Positions 52,665-61,519 of a stretch of DNA of 64,000 bases are shown here, in pieces (positions within the stretch are counted from its first letter, which is position 1; each line of letters starts with the position of its first letter). Source of the stretch: Morganella sibonii (GTDB lineage Bacteria; Pseudomonadota; Gammaproteobacteria; Enterobacterales; Enterobacteriaceae); NCBI RefSeq assembly GCF_040560245.1, contig NZ_JAKMWP010000001.1; one strand, given 5' to 3'. The position numbers and the translations under genes are program-made. The notes below the pieces were generated by a model. The model was given only the letters and a program-made list of their open reading frames with translations. It was not told the DNA's origin and searched no databases.

Positions 52665-53576
52665 TCAGACAGCTTTTCTGTGGGTCAGCAGCGACACCAG
52701 ACGCTTGCCGAATACCGTCAGAATCAGACCCGCCATAATAAAACCGAGACCGGCAAACTGCATCATGGTGATGGTTTCTCCCAGCAGCAGCGCGCTGCTG
52801 GCAATCCCGGCAAACGGCACCAGCAGGGCAAACGGCGTGACACGCCAGGTTTCATAGCGGCCCAGCAGACGGCTCCATAAGGTATATCCCACAAAGGTGG
52901 AGAGATAAGCGAGATACATAATCGCCCCCACGGTCAGCAGGCTGATATGGGAAATACTGCTGACAATCGCGTCCGCGCCTTCCATCCACAGTGACATCAG
53001 GATAAACGGAACAATCGGCACCAGTGCACTCCAGGCGACCAGTGACATCCCGTTACAGTCCGGTGTCTCTTTCATAATGATACGGTTGCAGATATTACCG
53101 CAGGCCCAGGAGAAGCCCCCGGCCAGCGTCATCATCAGCGCCATCAGCGGAATATCGGTCAGACTGCCGCTGTCCCCGCCTTTCGCCAGCACGGTCAGAC
53201 CGACAACGGCGACAATAATGCCGACCACCTGACTGATTTTCAGAGATTCTTTCAGGATCAGACCACCGAGAACAATGGTGAAGAAGACCTGGGATTGTAA
53301 TACCACAGAGGCAATTCCGGCGGGCATCCCGGCTTTGACCGCACTGAACAGAAAGGCAAACTGGCCGAAGCAGATAGTCAGGCCGTAGATAACCAGACGA
53401 TTCAGGGCGATTTTCGGACGCGGAATAAAGAAGACGGCGGGCAGTGCCACAAACAGAAAACGCAGCGCCCCGAGAAACAGCGGCGGAATACCGGTGACGC
53501 CCACTTTGATCACCACGAAGTTCACCCCCCAGATCACGGCGACCAGCAGGGCGATTAAAATATCATTAATTTTCAT
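52665..53576 (-). CDS. eamA: O-acetylserine/cysteine exporter EamA
   Basis: A 303-residue inner-membrane exporter of the DMT superfamily with ten helices in two EamA repeats. Segments VIWGVNFVVIKVG, FLFSAVKAGMPAGIASVVLQSQ, FSWACGNICNRIIM and LLGRYETWRVTPFALLVPFAGIASSALLLGE match E. coli EamA (YdeD) closely. It exports cysteine-pathway metabolites. Stands alone. Confidence 0.85.
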   Translation of the reverse strand: MKINDILIALLVAVIWGVNFVVIKVGVTGIPPLFLGALRFLFVALPAVFFIPRPKIALNRLVIYGLTICFGQFAFLFSAVKAGMPAGIASVVLQSQVFFTIVLGGLILKESLKISQVVGIIVAVVGLTVLAKGGDSGSLTDIPLMALMMTLAGGFSWACGNICNRIIMKETPDCNGMSLVAWSALVPIVPFILMSLWMEGADAIVSSISHISLLTVGAIMYLAYLSTFVGYTLWSRLLGRYETWRVTPFALLVPFAGIASSALLLGETITMMQFAGLGFIMAGLILTVFGKRLVSLLTHRKAV

Positions 53577-53873
53577 ATCAGGTTTTTATCTCTCTTTTAT
53601 TATTTTGATAATACGCGGAGCCACGCGCAGTATCCGTCAGGAAGAGCCGTGAAAAATTAAGTCGTTGTTACTGTCATTGTGTTATGAACATTGTAAAACA
53701 GTACCGGGGAACCGATATCAACAGTCAGCAGGGAAATTTTCGTAAACTGTTATGAAATACGGAAAAAAACCGGCGGTGCGGATGATTGATCACCATCATA
53801 TTGTACTTCTTTAACACAGTTATAATTCATCATGCAATTGTAAAATTGTTCTGAAGGGACGTGACTGCGTCCG

Positions 53874-53919
53874 TGTCGTCATCTGACACCGGACAGGCGC
53901 GTTCGACATTTTTGACGAT
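53874..53919 (+). promoter_or_regulatory. Formate-activator sites of fdhF
   Basis: TGTCGTCATCTGACA (53874-53888) is a palindromic half-site pair. TTCGACATTTTTGACGAT (53902-53919) is identical to the reverse complement of 58336-58353 upstream of hydN. They are placed about 95-140 bases before the sigma-54 promoter, as FhlA sites are in E. coli. Confidence 0.8.
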
Positions 53920-54012
53920 CCCGTCGGTGCCATCGCCTGTCATGGTCATAATAAAAAAATTAAAACAAAATATATTCAGTAAGTTAAAGGGTTTTTATTT
54001 CAGATTTAAAAT

Positions 54013-54027
54013 TGGCATAAACCCTGC
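54013..54027 (+). promoter_or_regulatory. Sigma-54 promoter of fdhF
   Basis: TGGCATAAACCCTGC has GG and GC exactly 10 bases apart and is nearly the E. coli fdhF promoter. It lies 60 bases before the start codon. Confidence 0.93.
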
Positions 54028-54086
54028 ATGACTGGTGGTGATAAGGCGGTATTTATCCGCTAAAAGAAGATATAGGAGCAATGTTG

Positions 54087-56237
54087 ATGGAAAAAGTCAT
54101 CACCGTCTGCCCGTATTGCGCCTCAGGCTGTAAAATTAACCTGAAGGTGGAGAACGGGAAGATCATTGGCGCGGAGGGCGCGAATGGTCACACCAATGAA
54201 GGAGAGCTCTGCCTGAAAGGGTATTATGGCTGGGACTTCATTCATGACACCAAGATTTTAACCCCCCGCTTAAAGACCCCCATGATCCGCCGTCAGCGTG
54301 GTGGCAAACTGGAACCGGTCTCCTGGGAAGAGGCGATTGAGTTTGCCAGTTCCCGCCTGTTGGCTATCAAAGAGAAGTACGGCCCGAAAGCCATTATGAC
54401 AACGGGGTCATCCCGTGGTCCGGGTAACGAAGCTAACTTCGTGATGCAAAAATTTGTTCGTGCGGCAGTCGGCAGTAACAATATTGACTGCTGCGCACGT
54501 GTCTGACACGGCCCTTCGGTTGCAGGTCTGCAGCGTTCGGTCGGTAACGGCGCAATGAGTAACTCAATCGTTGAGATTGAGGATACCAAATGTATTTTTA
54601 TCTTCGGTTACAATGCCGCGGATTCACACCCTATCGTCGCCCGCCGCATTGTGAAGGCGAAAGAGAAGGGTGCACAGATTATTGTCTGTGACCCGCGCTA
54701 TATTGAATCAGCGCGTCTTGCTGATATTCATTTAGCACTGAAAAATGGTTCAAACATTGCGCTTATCAATGCGTTGGCGCATGTGATTATTGAAGAAAAT
54801 CTGCACGATAAAGCCTTTATCGATGGCCATACCGAGCAGTTTGAGGAATACCGCAAGCTGGTTGAGCCGTATACACCAGAGTCTGTGGAAGCGACCACCG
54901 GTCTGAAAGCCGATGATATCCGCAAAACTGCCCGTATGTATGCGAAAGCAGAAAATGCGGTCATTCTGTGGGGTATGGGTGTCACGCAGTTCTATCAGGG
55001 TGTGGAAACCGTCCGCGCACTGACCAGCCTGGCGTTACTGACCGGCAACCTGGGTAAACCGCATGTCGGGGTCGGCCCTGTCCGCGGTCAGAACAACGTT
55101 CAGGGTGCCTGTGATATGGGTGCACTGCCGAATACTCTGCCGGGCTATCAGTATGTGGAAGATAAAGCCGCTCTGGAGAAATTTGCCAAATTCTGGGGCA
55201 TCGAAAAAATGCCTGACGAAAATGGTATTCCGCTGAGTGAGGTGCCGCACTTTATTGACGAGGGCGTACTGAAGGCGCACTACGTGATGGGTGAAGATCC
55301 GCTTCAGACAGAACCGGATCTGGCGACTATCCGCCGTACCTTCGATAAACTGGAGCTGCTGATTGTCCAGGATATCTTCATGACCAAAACCGCGTCGATT
55401 GCCGACGTGATTTTCCCTGCCACTTCCTGGGGGGAGCATGAAGGGGTGTATACCGCAGCGGATCGCGGGTTCCAGCGCTTCTACAAAGCGGTTGAGCCGG
55501 TCGGCGATGTGAAACCGGACTGGGAAATTATCAGTCTGATGTCCACCGCGATGGGTTACCCGATGCATTACAACAACACCAAAGAGATTTGGGATGAGTT
55601 ACGTGAACTCTGCCCTATCTATTATGGTGCGACCTACGAGAAGATGGCGGATCTGGCGTATATCCAGTGGCCGTGCCGCGATGTGGCGGACAGTGATCAG
55701 GGAACGGAATACCTGTACGACGGCGGTATCTTTGATACCCCGAACGGTAAAGGCCAGTTCTATACCTGTGACTGGCACGCACCGATTGATCAGCTGAGTG
55801 ATGAGTATCCGATGGTGCTGGCAACCGTCCGAGAAGTGGGGCACTACTCCTGCCGCTCCATGACCGGTAACTGTAAAGCACTGGCGGCACTGGCGGATGA
55901 GCCGGGCTATGTTCAGATCAATACCGCAGATGCGAAATCGCTGGGGATTAAAGATCAGGAACTGGTCTGGGTGGCATCCCGTCAGGGGAAAGTTATCACG
56001 CGTGCCAATGTCAGTGAACGTCCGAACAAAGGGGCGGTTTATATGACATATCAGTGGTGGATTGGTGCATGTAACGAGCTGGTGGCAGAAAACCTCAGCC
56101 CGATTACCAAAACACCGGAATATAAATACTGTGCTGTCCGTGTCGAGCCGATTGCGGATCAGAAACAGGCTGAGCATTATGTTGTTCAGGAATATACCGG
56201 TATTAAGCGCCGTCTGCGTGAAGCTGCGGAAGGGTGA
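54087..56237 (+). CDS. fdhF: Formate dehydrogenase H, selenocysteine enzyme
   Basis: A 716-residue molybdopterin enzyme (E. coli 715) that oxidises formate to CO2 and passes electrons to hydrogenase. The [4Fe-4S] ligands are Cys 8, 11, 15 and 42. Codon 140 is TGA (54504-54506) in ARV-U-HGP and encodes selenocysteine, the catalytic Mo ligand; reading it as a stop would falsely split the gene. Starting at ATG 54087 rather than 54081 places Sec at residue 140 as in E. coli and gives better spacing to AGGAG. C-terminal molydopterin-binding region PNKGAVYMTYQWWIGACNEL is intact. Single-gene transcript with terminator. Confidence 0.97.
54504..54541 (+). promoter_or_regulatory. SECIS element in fdhF mRNA
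   Basis: Right after the TGA codon a stem-loop forms with apical TGCAG-GTC-TGCA, as in the E. coli fdhF SECIS with its GGTCT loop. It recruits SelB for selenocysteine insertion. Confidence 0.88.
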
Positions 56238-56261
56238 TCATCCGTCTGTTATAATATGATA

Positions 56262-56297
56262 AAAACCGGCGCTCAGAAATGACCGCCGGTTTTTTTA
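56262..56297 (+). terminator. fdhF terminator
   Basis: AAAAACCGGCG/CGCCGGTTTTTTT stem, followed by AT-rich sequence. Works for both convergent genes. Confidence 0.88.
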
Positions 56298-56359
56298 TAT
56301 TTTCATTTTTTGTTTAATTACGATGTCAGACAGATTCCGTTTTTGAATTTTGATCACAT

Positions 56360-56404
56360 AGTATTGTCTGTAAAAGTATTGTCTGCAAAAGTATTGTCTG
56401 AAAA
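56360..56404. repeat. Three 15-bp tandem repeats
   Basis: AGTATTGTCTG followed by TAAA, CAAA and AAAA; three units, each differing at one base. They lie between the 3' ends of fdhF and the activator gene. Role unknown. Confidence 0.85.
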
Positions 56405-56494
56405 ATAAATGAACATATTACGACAGCTATTTTTGAGATGTATTTTTATTTGCGATATATTCTTATTTCAGAAGTACGCTGTTTTAATATCATC

Positions 56495-58132
56495 TTAGTG
56501 ATTATCTTCCTCAAATATATCCTGTACGGTAATACCTAACCGCTGCATGCGGGATAATAATGTTGTCCGTTTCAGTCCCAGGCGGGTTGCGGCACCCCGG
56601 GCACCGGCGACCACACCGTTGGTGGCTTTCAGCGCGGCAATAATCCGGTCACGTTCTTCATCGTCACTCTCCGGTGCGGCAGTCTGCATCCGTTTTTCCA
56701 GTGAGCTTGGTGTCTCCAGCGCCGTTTTCAGGCGTGAATGCTTTGGGATATTCAGCTCATGCAGCTGAATATTAAGCGTATTTCCGCGTGTCAGGATCAC
56801 CGCCCGCTCAATCACATTTTCCAGCTCACGCACGTTGCCCGGCCACGGATAGCGGCTCAGCTGTTCCAGGGCATCACGTGGGATACAATCGATATTGCGG
56901 TTCATCCGGCGGGCGATTTTCTGTGTGAAGTACGTTGCCAGCAGCGGAATATCTTCCGGACGCTCGCGCAGCGGCGGGATCCAGATAGGAAACACATTCA
57001 GCCGGTAGTAGAGATCTTCGCGGAATTCACGATCATCGGTCATGGATTTCAGGTTGCGGTTAGTTGCGGCAATCAGCCGGACATCCACCGGAATCACCTT
57101 ATTACCGCCGATGCGTTCTATTTCCCGTTCCTGTAATACCCGCAGCAGTTTTGGCTGGAGATCCAGCGGCATATCACCGATTTCATCAAGAAACAGGGTG
57201 CTTTTATCTGCCATTTCAAAGCGGCCGATATGGGTGGTGGTCGCACCGGTGAACGCCCCTTTGTCATGGCCGAACAGGTCACTTTCCAGCAGGCCGGAGG
57301 GAATAGCCGCGCAGTTCATTTTAATCATGCTGCGGTGATGGCGCTCGCTCAGGCGATGGATAGCACGGGCGATGAGCTCTTTCCCGGTACCGGTTTCACC
57401 GAGGATCAGAACAGTACTGTCACTGGCGGCAACCAGATCCACCTGCTCCAGAATGTTACGCATGGCATCACTCTGGAAAATGATTTCACTGAAACTCTCG
57501 TTATTGTGAATCTGTTCATTCAGCCACAGGTTTTCATGCTTCAGGCTGTCTTTCAGCCGGGTGATCTCTTCGTAAGCAGCGGCATTATCCACCGCAATGG
57601 CAAACCGGGCGGCTATCTGCTTGAGAAGATTACAGTTATCGTCAGTAAAAATATGATTATTTTCATGAGACAACACCAGAACACCCAGCGGCTTGTGGTT
57701 AAATGCCAGCGGCAGCAGCAGGGTTTCTGTCATGCCCTGCGCGCAGACATGCTGATACAGCGGATCTTTTGTTGCGCTGTCGAGTGTCAGGCGCATCGGC
57801 TGGTTACTGTCCAGAACCTGTGCCAGATCACGGTGCAGTTCATCCAGATGATATAATGTCTTTTCTGTGGGTTTGCGGGGCTGATAATAACTGGAATAAC
57901 AAAGATATACAGCTGAACTGTAGTTATCACACAACGCAATGCTTATCTGGCTCAGCCCGAAAAACCGGTGGATCTCGCGGGAGACTTCAGCAACCAGGCC
58001 ATCCATCTCCAGATGGGAAAGCACTGAGTTGGTGATATCTACCAATATCCGGTACTGGTCACGTTCATGGCGTATGTGTTCGGTCTTGTCAGTGTTGTCC
58101 ACAACGTCTCCGCTCATCTTCGTCTTTCTCAT
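56495..58132 (-). CDS. FhlA/HyfR-type sigma-54 activator, short form
   Basis: A 545-residue activator. Residues about 30-190 are one GAF-like sensory domain. The AAA+ domain has Walker A GETGTGKE (245-252), the sigma-54 contact loop GAFTGA (292-297) and Walker B LFLDEIGD (313-320). A Fis-type helix-turn-helix ends the protein (GARGAATRLGLKRTTLLSRMQRLGI). E. coli FhlA (692 residues) and HyfR (670) have about 130-150 more residues at the N-terminus. It is surrounded by sigma-54 promoters for hyf, fdhF and hydN and should activate them. Divergent from hydN, convergent with fdhF. Whether formate is the signal is unproven. Confidence 0.88.
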   Translation of the reverse strand: MRKTKMSGDVVDNTDKTEHIRHERDQYRILVDITNSVLSHLEMDGLVAEVSREIHRFFGLSQISIALCDNYSSAVYLCYSSYYQPRKPTEKTLYHLDELHRDLAQVLDSNQPMRLTLDSATKDPLYQHVCAQGMTETLLLPLAFNHKPLGVLVLSHENNHIFTDDNCNLLKQIAARFAIAVDNAAAYEEITRLKDSLKHENLWLNEQIHNNESFSEIIFQSDAMRNILEQVDLVAASDSTVLILGETGTGKELIARAIHRLSERHHRSMIKMNCAAIPSGLLESDLFGHDKGAFTGATTTHIGRFEMADKSTLFLDEIGDMPLDLQPKLLRVLQEREIERIGGNKVIPVDVRLIAATNRNLKSMTDDREFREDLYYRLNVFPIWIPPLRERPEDIPLLATYFTQKIARRMNRNIDCIPRDALEQLSRYPWPGNVRELENVIERAVILTRGNTLNIQLHELNIPKHSRLKTALETPSSLEKRMQTAAPESDDEERDRIIAALKATNGVVAGARGAATRLGLKRTTLLSRMQRLGITVQDIFEEDNH

Positions 58133-58335
58133 TCCTGATCCGGACGGATTGCTCTTAAAATTAATTCTGCTCTGAATAGTTGTTGGTATAAATAAGTTTC
58201 AGAGAGGTAATAACCATTATTGTAATGACTCTATAAAAAAAGAATATCGCTGTCTGATTTAAGTTTGATCCAATCCCCTATTTTTTAGCAGGATGAAAAC
58301 CTAATATATTATGACACCTGCTGATGATAAAAATT

Positions 58336-58353
58336 ATCGTCAAAAATGTCGAA
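58336..58353 (-). promoter_or_regulatory. Formate-activator site of hydN
   Basis: ATCGTCAAAAATGTCGAA is the exact reverse complement of the 18-bp site at 53902-53919. A further half-site, TGTGTGACGA, follows at 58355. It lies 92 bases before the sigma-54 promoter. Confidence 0.8.
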
Positions 58354-58444
58354 CTGTGTGACGAATATTCTCACTATGACACACGGTACGGCAGCATTAT
58401 TTATTAATACGCTGATTTCACTGAAATTAAAAAAAATGCCAGAC

Positions 58445-58459
58445 TGGCACGATGCATGC
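58445..58459 (+). promoter_or_regulatory. Sigma-54 promoter of hydN
   Basis: TGGCACGATGCATGC has GG and GC 10 bases apart; hydN starts 83 bases downstream. Confidence 0.9.
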
Positions 58460-58542
58460 TTATTTCCTGATTATTCTAACCAGAGGACGGCTGCACCGGA
58501 GTGCCGGATGTGAAGTCGCCGCGTATCATTCAGGAGAGTATG

Positions 58543-59091
58543 ATGAACCGTTTCATCATTGCAGACCCAAAGAAGTGCATTGGCTGTCACACATGTGAAG
58601 TCGCTTGTGTCGTTTCGCATCAAGAGCAGGAAACCGGTATTGAAACCGTGGTGAAAGATGAATTCTTTCCCCGTATTCATGTGATGAAAGGGTACACCAT
58701 CAGTACGGCGGTTGTCTGCCGTCAGTGCGAGGATGCACCGTGTGCCAATGTCTGTCCGAACGGTGCTATCAGCCGTAAAGATGATTTCGTGTATGTCGAT
58801 CAGGCAAAATGTATCGGCTGCAAAACCTGTGTGATCGCCTGTCCGTACGGCACCATGGAAGTGATCAGCCGTCCTGTTGCACAACAGACCACCGCGCTGA
58901 ACACGATCCCGCAGTACCGTGCGGAAGCACACAAGTGTGATTTATGCCATACCCGCGCGGGCGGGCCTGCCTGTGTGGAAGTGTGTCCGACTCATGCATT
59001 AATGGTGGTTGACCGCAATAAGATGGATGAGATTGTGAAAGAACGCCGCCGCCGCGCCGCATTTGAAATGCCGGCCGACCTGATGTCCTGA
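58543..59091 (+). CDS. hydN: Electron-transport protein HydN
   Basis: A 182-residue ferredoxin-like protein with four cysteine clusters (CIGCHTCEVAC, CRQCEDAPCANVC, CIGCKTCVIAC, CDLCHT...CVEVC). It links formate dehydrogenase H to hydrogenase, as in E. coli, and is related to HyfA. Start at ATG 58543 (MNRFIIADPKKC) with AGGAG at good distance; ATG 58540 is also possible. In E. coli hydN pairs with hypF; here it leads hypA and hypC. Confidence 0.92.
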   Translation: MNRFIIADPKKCIGCHTCEVACVVSHQEQETGIETVVKDEFFPRIHVMKGYTISTAVVCRQCEDAPCANVCPNGAISRKDDFVYVDQAKCIGCKTCVIACPYGTMEVISRPVAQQTTALNTIPQYRAEAHKCDLCHTRAGGPACVEVCPTHALMVVDRNKMDEIVKERRRRAAFEMPADLMS

Positions 59092-59101
59092 GGACAGACG
59101 G

Positions 59102-59443
59102 ATGCATGAGGTTACGTTATGCCAGAATGCGCTTGATATTATTGAGCAGCAGGCAAAACAGAGCGGGGCGCAGCGCGTCACCGCTGTCTGGCTTGAACTG
59201 AGTGCGGTATCCTGCATTGAAGAGGATGCCCTGCATTTTTGCTTTGATATCGTCTGCCGTGATTCACTGGCGGAAGGCGCTGAACTGCATGTCACCACCG
59301 TCCCGGCGCAGGCCTGGTGCCGGGATTGTCAGAAACCGGTCAGTGTGGCCGGGTTTAATACCGGATGTCCGCATTGCGGCAGCCATAACCTGCAGGTGGA
59401 CAGCAGCGATGCCATGCAGGTGAGACAAATTGAAATTCAGTAG
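59102..59443 (+). CDS. hypA: Hydrogenase nickel incorporation protein HypA/HybF
   Basis: A 113-residue nickel metallochaperone. N-terminal MHEVTLCQNALDIIEQQA supplies the Ni site at His2. The zinc site is CRDC and CPHC near residues 74-94. It delivers nickel to the large subunit together with HypB, but no hypB follows here. It could be a HybF-like paralog. Second gene of the hydN operon, 10 bases after hydN. Confidence 0.93.
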   Translation: MHEVTLCQNALDIIEQQAKQSGAQRVTAVWLELSAVSCIEEDALHFCFDIVCRDSLAEGAELHVTTVPAQAWCRDCQKPVSVAGFNTGCPHCGSHNLQVDSSDAMQVRQIEIQ

Positions 59444-59479
59444 TCCGGTAAGGACATATCAGTCAATCAGGAGCCGGTT

Positions 59480-59752
59480 ATGTGTTTAGGTATTCCCGGG
59501 CAAATCGTTGCCGTGGGTGACTCTGTAACAGACAATGCGCAGGTGGAAGTGTGTGGTGTCAGACGGGATGTGAACATCGCGCTGGTTTGTGAAGGTGAAC
59601 CGTCAGACATGCTGGGAAAATGGGTGCTGGTTCATGTGGGTTTTGCGATGAGCATTATCGATGAACAGGAAGCCCGCGATACACTGGATGCATTGCTGGC
59701 CATGGAAAGTGTGGAAGAGGATGTATCGTATTTTCTGCGTGGTAATGCGTAG
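59480..59752 (+). CDS. hypC: Hydrogenase assembly chaperone HypC
   Basis: A 90-residue HypC/HybG-type chaperone: MCLGIPGQI with the essential Cys2, VCGVRRDVNIALV, GKWVLVHVGFAMSIID. It carries the Fe(CN)2CO precursor with HypD to the large subunit. HypD, HypE and HypF are not encoded in the window, so these must lie elsewhere. Third gene of the hydN operon, followed by a terminator. Confidence 0.94.
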   Translation: MCLGIPGQIVAVGDSVTDNAQVEVCGVRRDVNIALVCEGEPSDMLGKWVLVHVGFAMSIIDEQEARDTLDALLAMESVEEDVSYFLRGNA

Positions 59753-59776
59753 CCGTATGCTGTCCGGTCTCCGGAT

Positions 59777-59803
59777 AAAAACACCTGTTCTGACAGGTGT
59801 TTA
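59777..59803 (+). terminator. Terminator of hydN-hypA-hypC
   Basis: AAAACACCTGT/ACAGGTGTTT stem with a 4-base loop 25 bases after hypC. Confidence 0.8.
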
Positions 59804-60047
59804 ACGCTGTTATTTTCTGCCGTATCCCTCCGTTCCGTTATTCCTGCACAAGACTGTTTTTTCATAAAACAGTGATACACGTGTCAGTAAGATAAAAAAC
59901 CGGTTACAGAATAAGAAATTACCGGATATACCGCTGTTACCCGTCGGATTCTGAATTATCTTAGAGGGATGGTACTCGCATTCTGTACCATATCTGTGGT
60001 TTCATAGTTTCTGAAAAACAGGACAAGGGGATACAGGGGACAGGGAT

Positions 60048-61460
60048 ATGGCACAGACAGTACTGTTGTCAGGGATTGTGCAGGCCTTAATGAAGCATCA
60101 GGGGAGAGCACAGCGTGATATGCATTATCCCGGCTGGCATACAGCACCGGTGTGCGGTCTGATGAATGATCCGGCCGGATTTATATATCACAATGACGTC
60201 TGGCACCTGTTCTATCAGTGGGAACCGTTTGGGTGTGAGCATAAACAGCCGTGCTGGGGACACTGGTCTTCGGCAGATCTGGTGAGCTGGATACATGAGC
60301 CGGTGGCGTTGCTGCCGTCCGGTAATTATGATTCAGGAGGCTGTTTTTCCGGCAGTGCAGTGGTAAACAATAACACGCTGACACTTTGCTATACCGGCAG
60401 TCTGTCATACCGGGATGGCTCACGGGCATCGTGGCAGTGCCTGGCCCGGGAAAAAGCGGACGGCATATTTGAGAAATACGGCACTGCGCTGGGACTGCCC
60501 GAAGGATACAGTGCCGATGTGGTTAATCCCAAAGTCTGGCAGCATTGCGGGCAGTGGTTCATGGTACTGGGGGCCCGGGATGTCAATGACCGTGGTTGTG
60601 TGCTGCTGTACGACGCAACAGAGTTAGGTGAGTGGGCACTGCGGGGGGTACTGGCCGGCAGCCACTGCGGCGGGCTGCGGAATGCCGGGTATTTGTGGGA
60701 AAACCCGGATTTTTTCCGGCTCGGTGATGAATGGGTGCTATTGTGTTGTCCCCGCGGTATGCCGCGCGAACCCACCCGTTTTCTGAATACCTCCCCCGGC
60801 GCGTATCTGGTCGGGGATTTTGATTATGAAAGCAAAATTTTCCGTCATAAACCTCAGGTTTACGAAACGGATGCCGGGTTTGAATTTTATGCCCCGCAGA
60901 CAACACTTGCCCCGGACGGACGACGTATTATGGTGGCGCTGATGGGCGCACCGGGCGGCGAAGAGATGCAGCAGCCGACAATCAAAAATGGCTGGCTTCA
61001 TCAGATGACCTGTCCCCGTGAACTGACGTTGCGTAACGGGCAATTGTACCAGCGGCCGGTGAGAGAGCTGGAAGCCCTGCGTGGTGCGGGCGGTCAGTGG
61101 TCAGGTGAGGCGGATAATGCACTGGAACTGAGTGCGGGGCGGCTGGAAGTGATTATCAGGCTCTCCGGCCCGCTTATCCTGAACTTCAGCAAACATCTGA
61201 TTTTTTCCTATGACGGACATGAAATCCGCCTGTCCCGCCGCAGTCTGGTCAGCGGTGACTGGCTGCACCGTTACTGGCAGGGTGAAGTGACGCGGCTGCA
61301 TATTTTGACGGATCATTCGAGTGTGGAGATTTTTATCAATGACGGTGAGGCGGTGATGAGCAGCCGTTATTTCCCGCAGCAACCCGCAACACTCACATTC
61401 CGCGGTCTTTCTCCGGTACAGCTCAGTTACTGGCAGCTTAACCGGGAAGAGATGGCCTGA
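60048..61460 (+). CDS. GH32 glycoside hydrolase (ScrB-like) with altered RDP motif
   Basis: A 470-residue protein with the five-bladed propeller and C-terminal beta-sandwich of GH32. The nucleophile motif is LMNDPAGF (Asp41) and the acid/base motif WENPDFF (Glu218; usually ECP). The RDP motif, which supplies the transition-state stabilising Asp, reads VVNPKVW here (Asn160, and Val in place of Arg). Other signs fit ScrB: GHWSSADLVSW, GCFSGSAV, FEFYAPQT. It stands alone without scrA or scrR. Either activity is reduced or specificity changed. Start ATG 60048 with an AGGGGACAGGGA stretch upstream. Confidence 0.85.
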   Translation: MAQTVLLSGIVQALMKHQGRAQRDMHYPGWHTAPVCGLMNDPAGFIYHNDVWHLFYQWEPFGCEHKQPCWGHWSSADLVSWIHEPVALLPSGNYDSGGCFSGSAVVNNNTLTLCYTGSLSYRDGSRASWQCLAREKADGIFEKYGTALGLPEGYSADVVNPKVWQHCGQWFMVLGARDVNDRGCVLLYDATELGEWALRGVLAGSHCGGLRNAGYLWENPDFFRLGDEWVLLCCPRGMPREPTRFLNTSPGAYLVGDFDYESKIFRHKPQVYETDAGFEFYAPQTTLAPDGRRIMVALMGAPGGEEMQQPTIKNGWLHQMTCPRELTLRNGQLYQRPVRELEALRGAGGQWSGEADNALELSAGRLEVIIRLSGPLILNFSKHLIFSYDGHEIRLSRRSLVSGDWLHRYWQGEVTRLHILTDHSSVEIFINDGEAVMSSRYFPQQPATLTFRGLSPVQLSYWQLNREEMA

Positions 61461-61470
61461 CAGCAGATAA

Positions 61471-61505
61471 AAAAAGACCGGCTCACTTCAGGAGCCGGTC
61501 TTTTT
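61471..61505. terminator. Bidirectional terminator between GH32 gene and frdD
   Basis: AAAAAGACCGGCTC/GAGCCGGTCTTTTT with a 7-base loop, strong for both convergent transcripts. Confidence 0.92.
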
Positions 61506-61519
61506 GTAACGGACACCGA

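Larger units (their letters stand above)
53577..54086 (+). other. Intergenic control region upstream of fdhF
   Basis: No gene in this 510-base stretch. The left half carries AT-rich promoter sequence likely for eamA; the right half has the activator sites and the sigma-54 promoter of fdhF. Confidence 0.65.
58133..58542. other. Divergent control region between the activator and hydN
   Basis: A 410-base AT-rich gap without a gene. It holds the activator site at 58336-58353 and the hydN sigma-54 promoter, so the activator may also bind near its own promoter. Confidence 0.6.

Noticed and set aside
54504..54506. In-frame TGA in fdhF as a pseudogene sign
   Set aside because: Position 140, sequence context and the following stem-loop match the selenocysteine codon and SECIS of E. 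coli fdhF, and the rest of the gene is intact.
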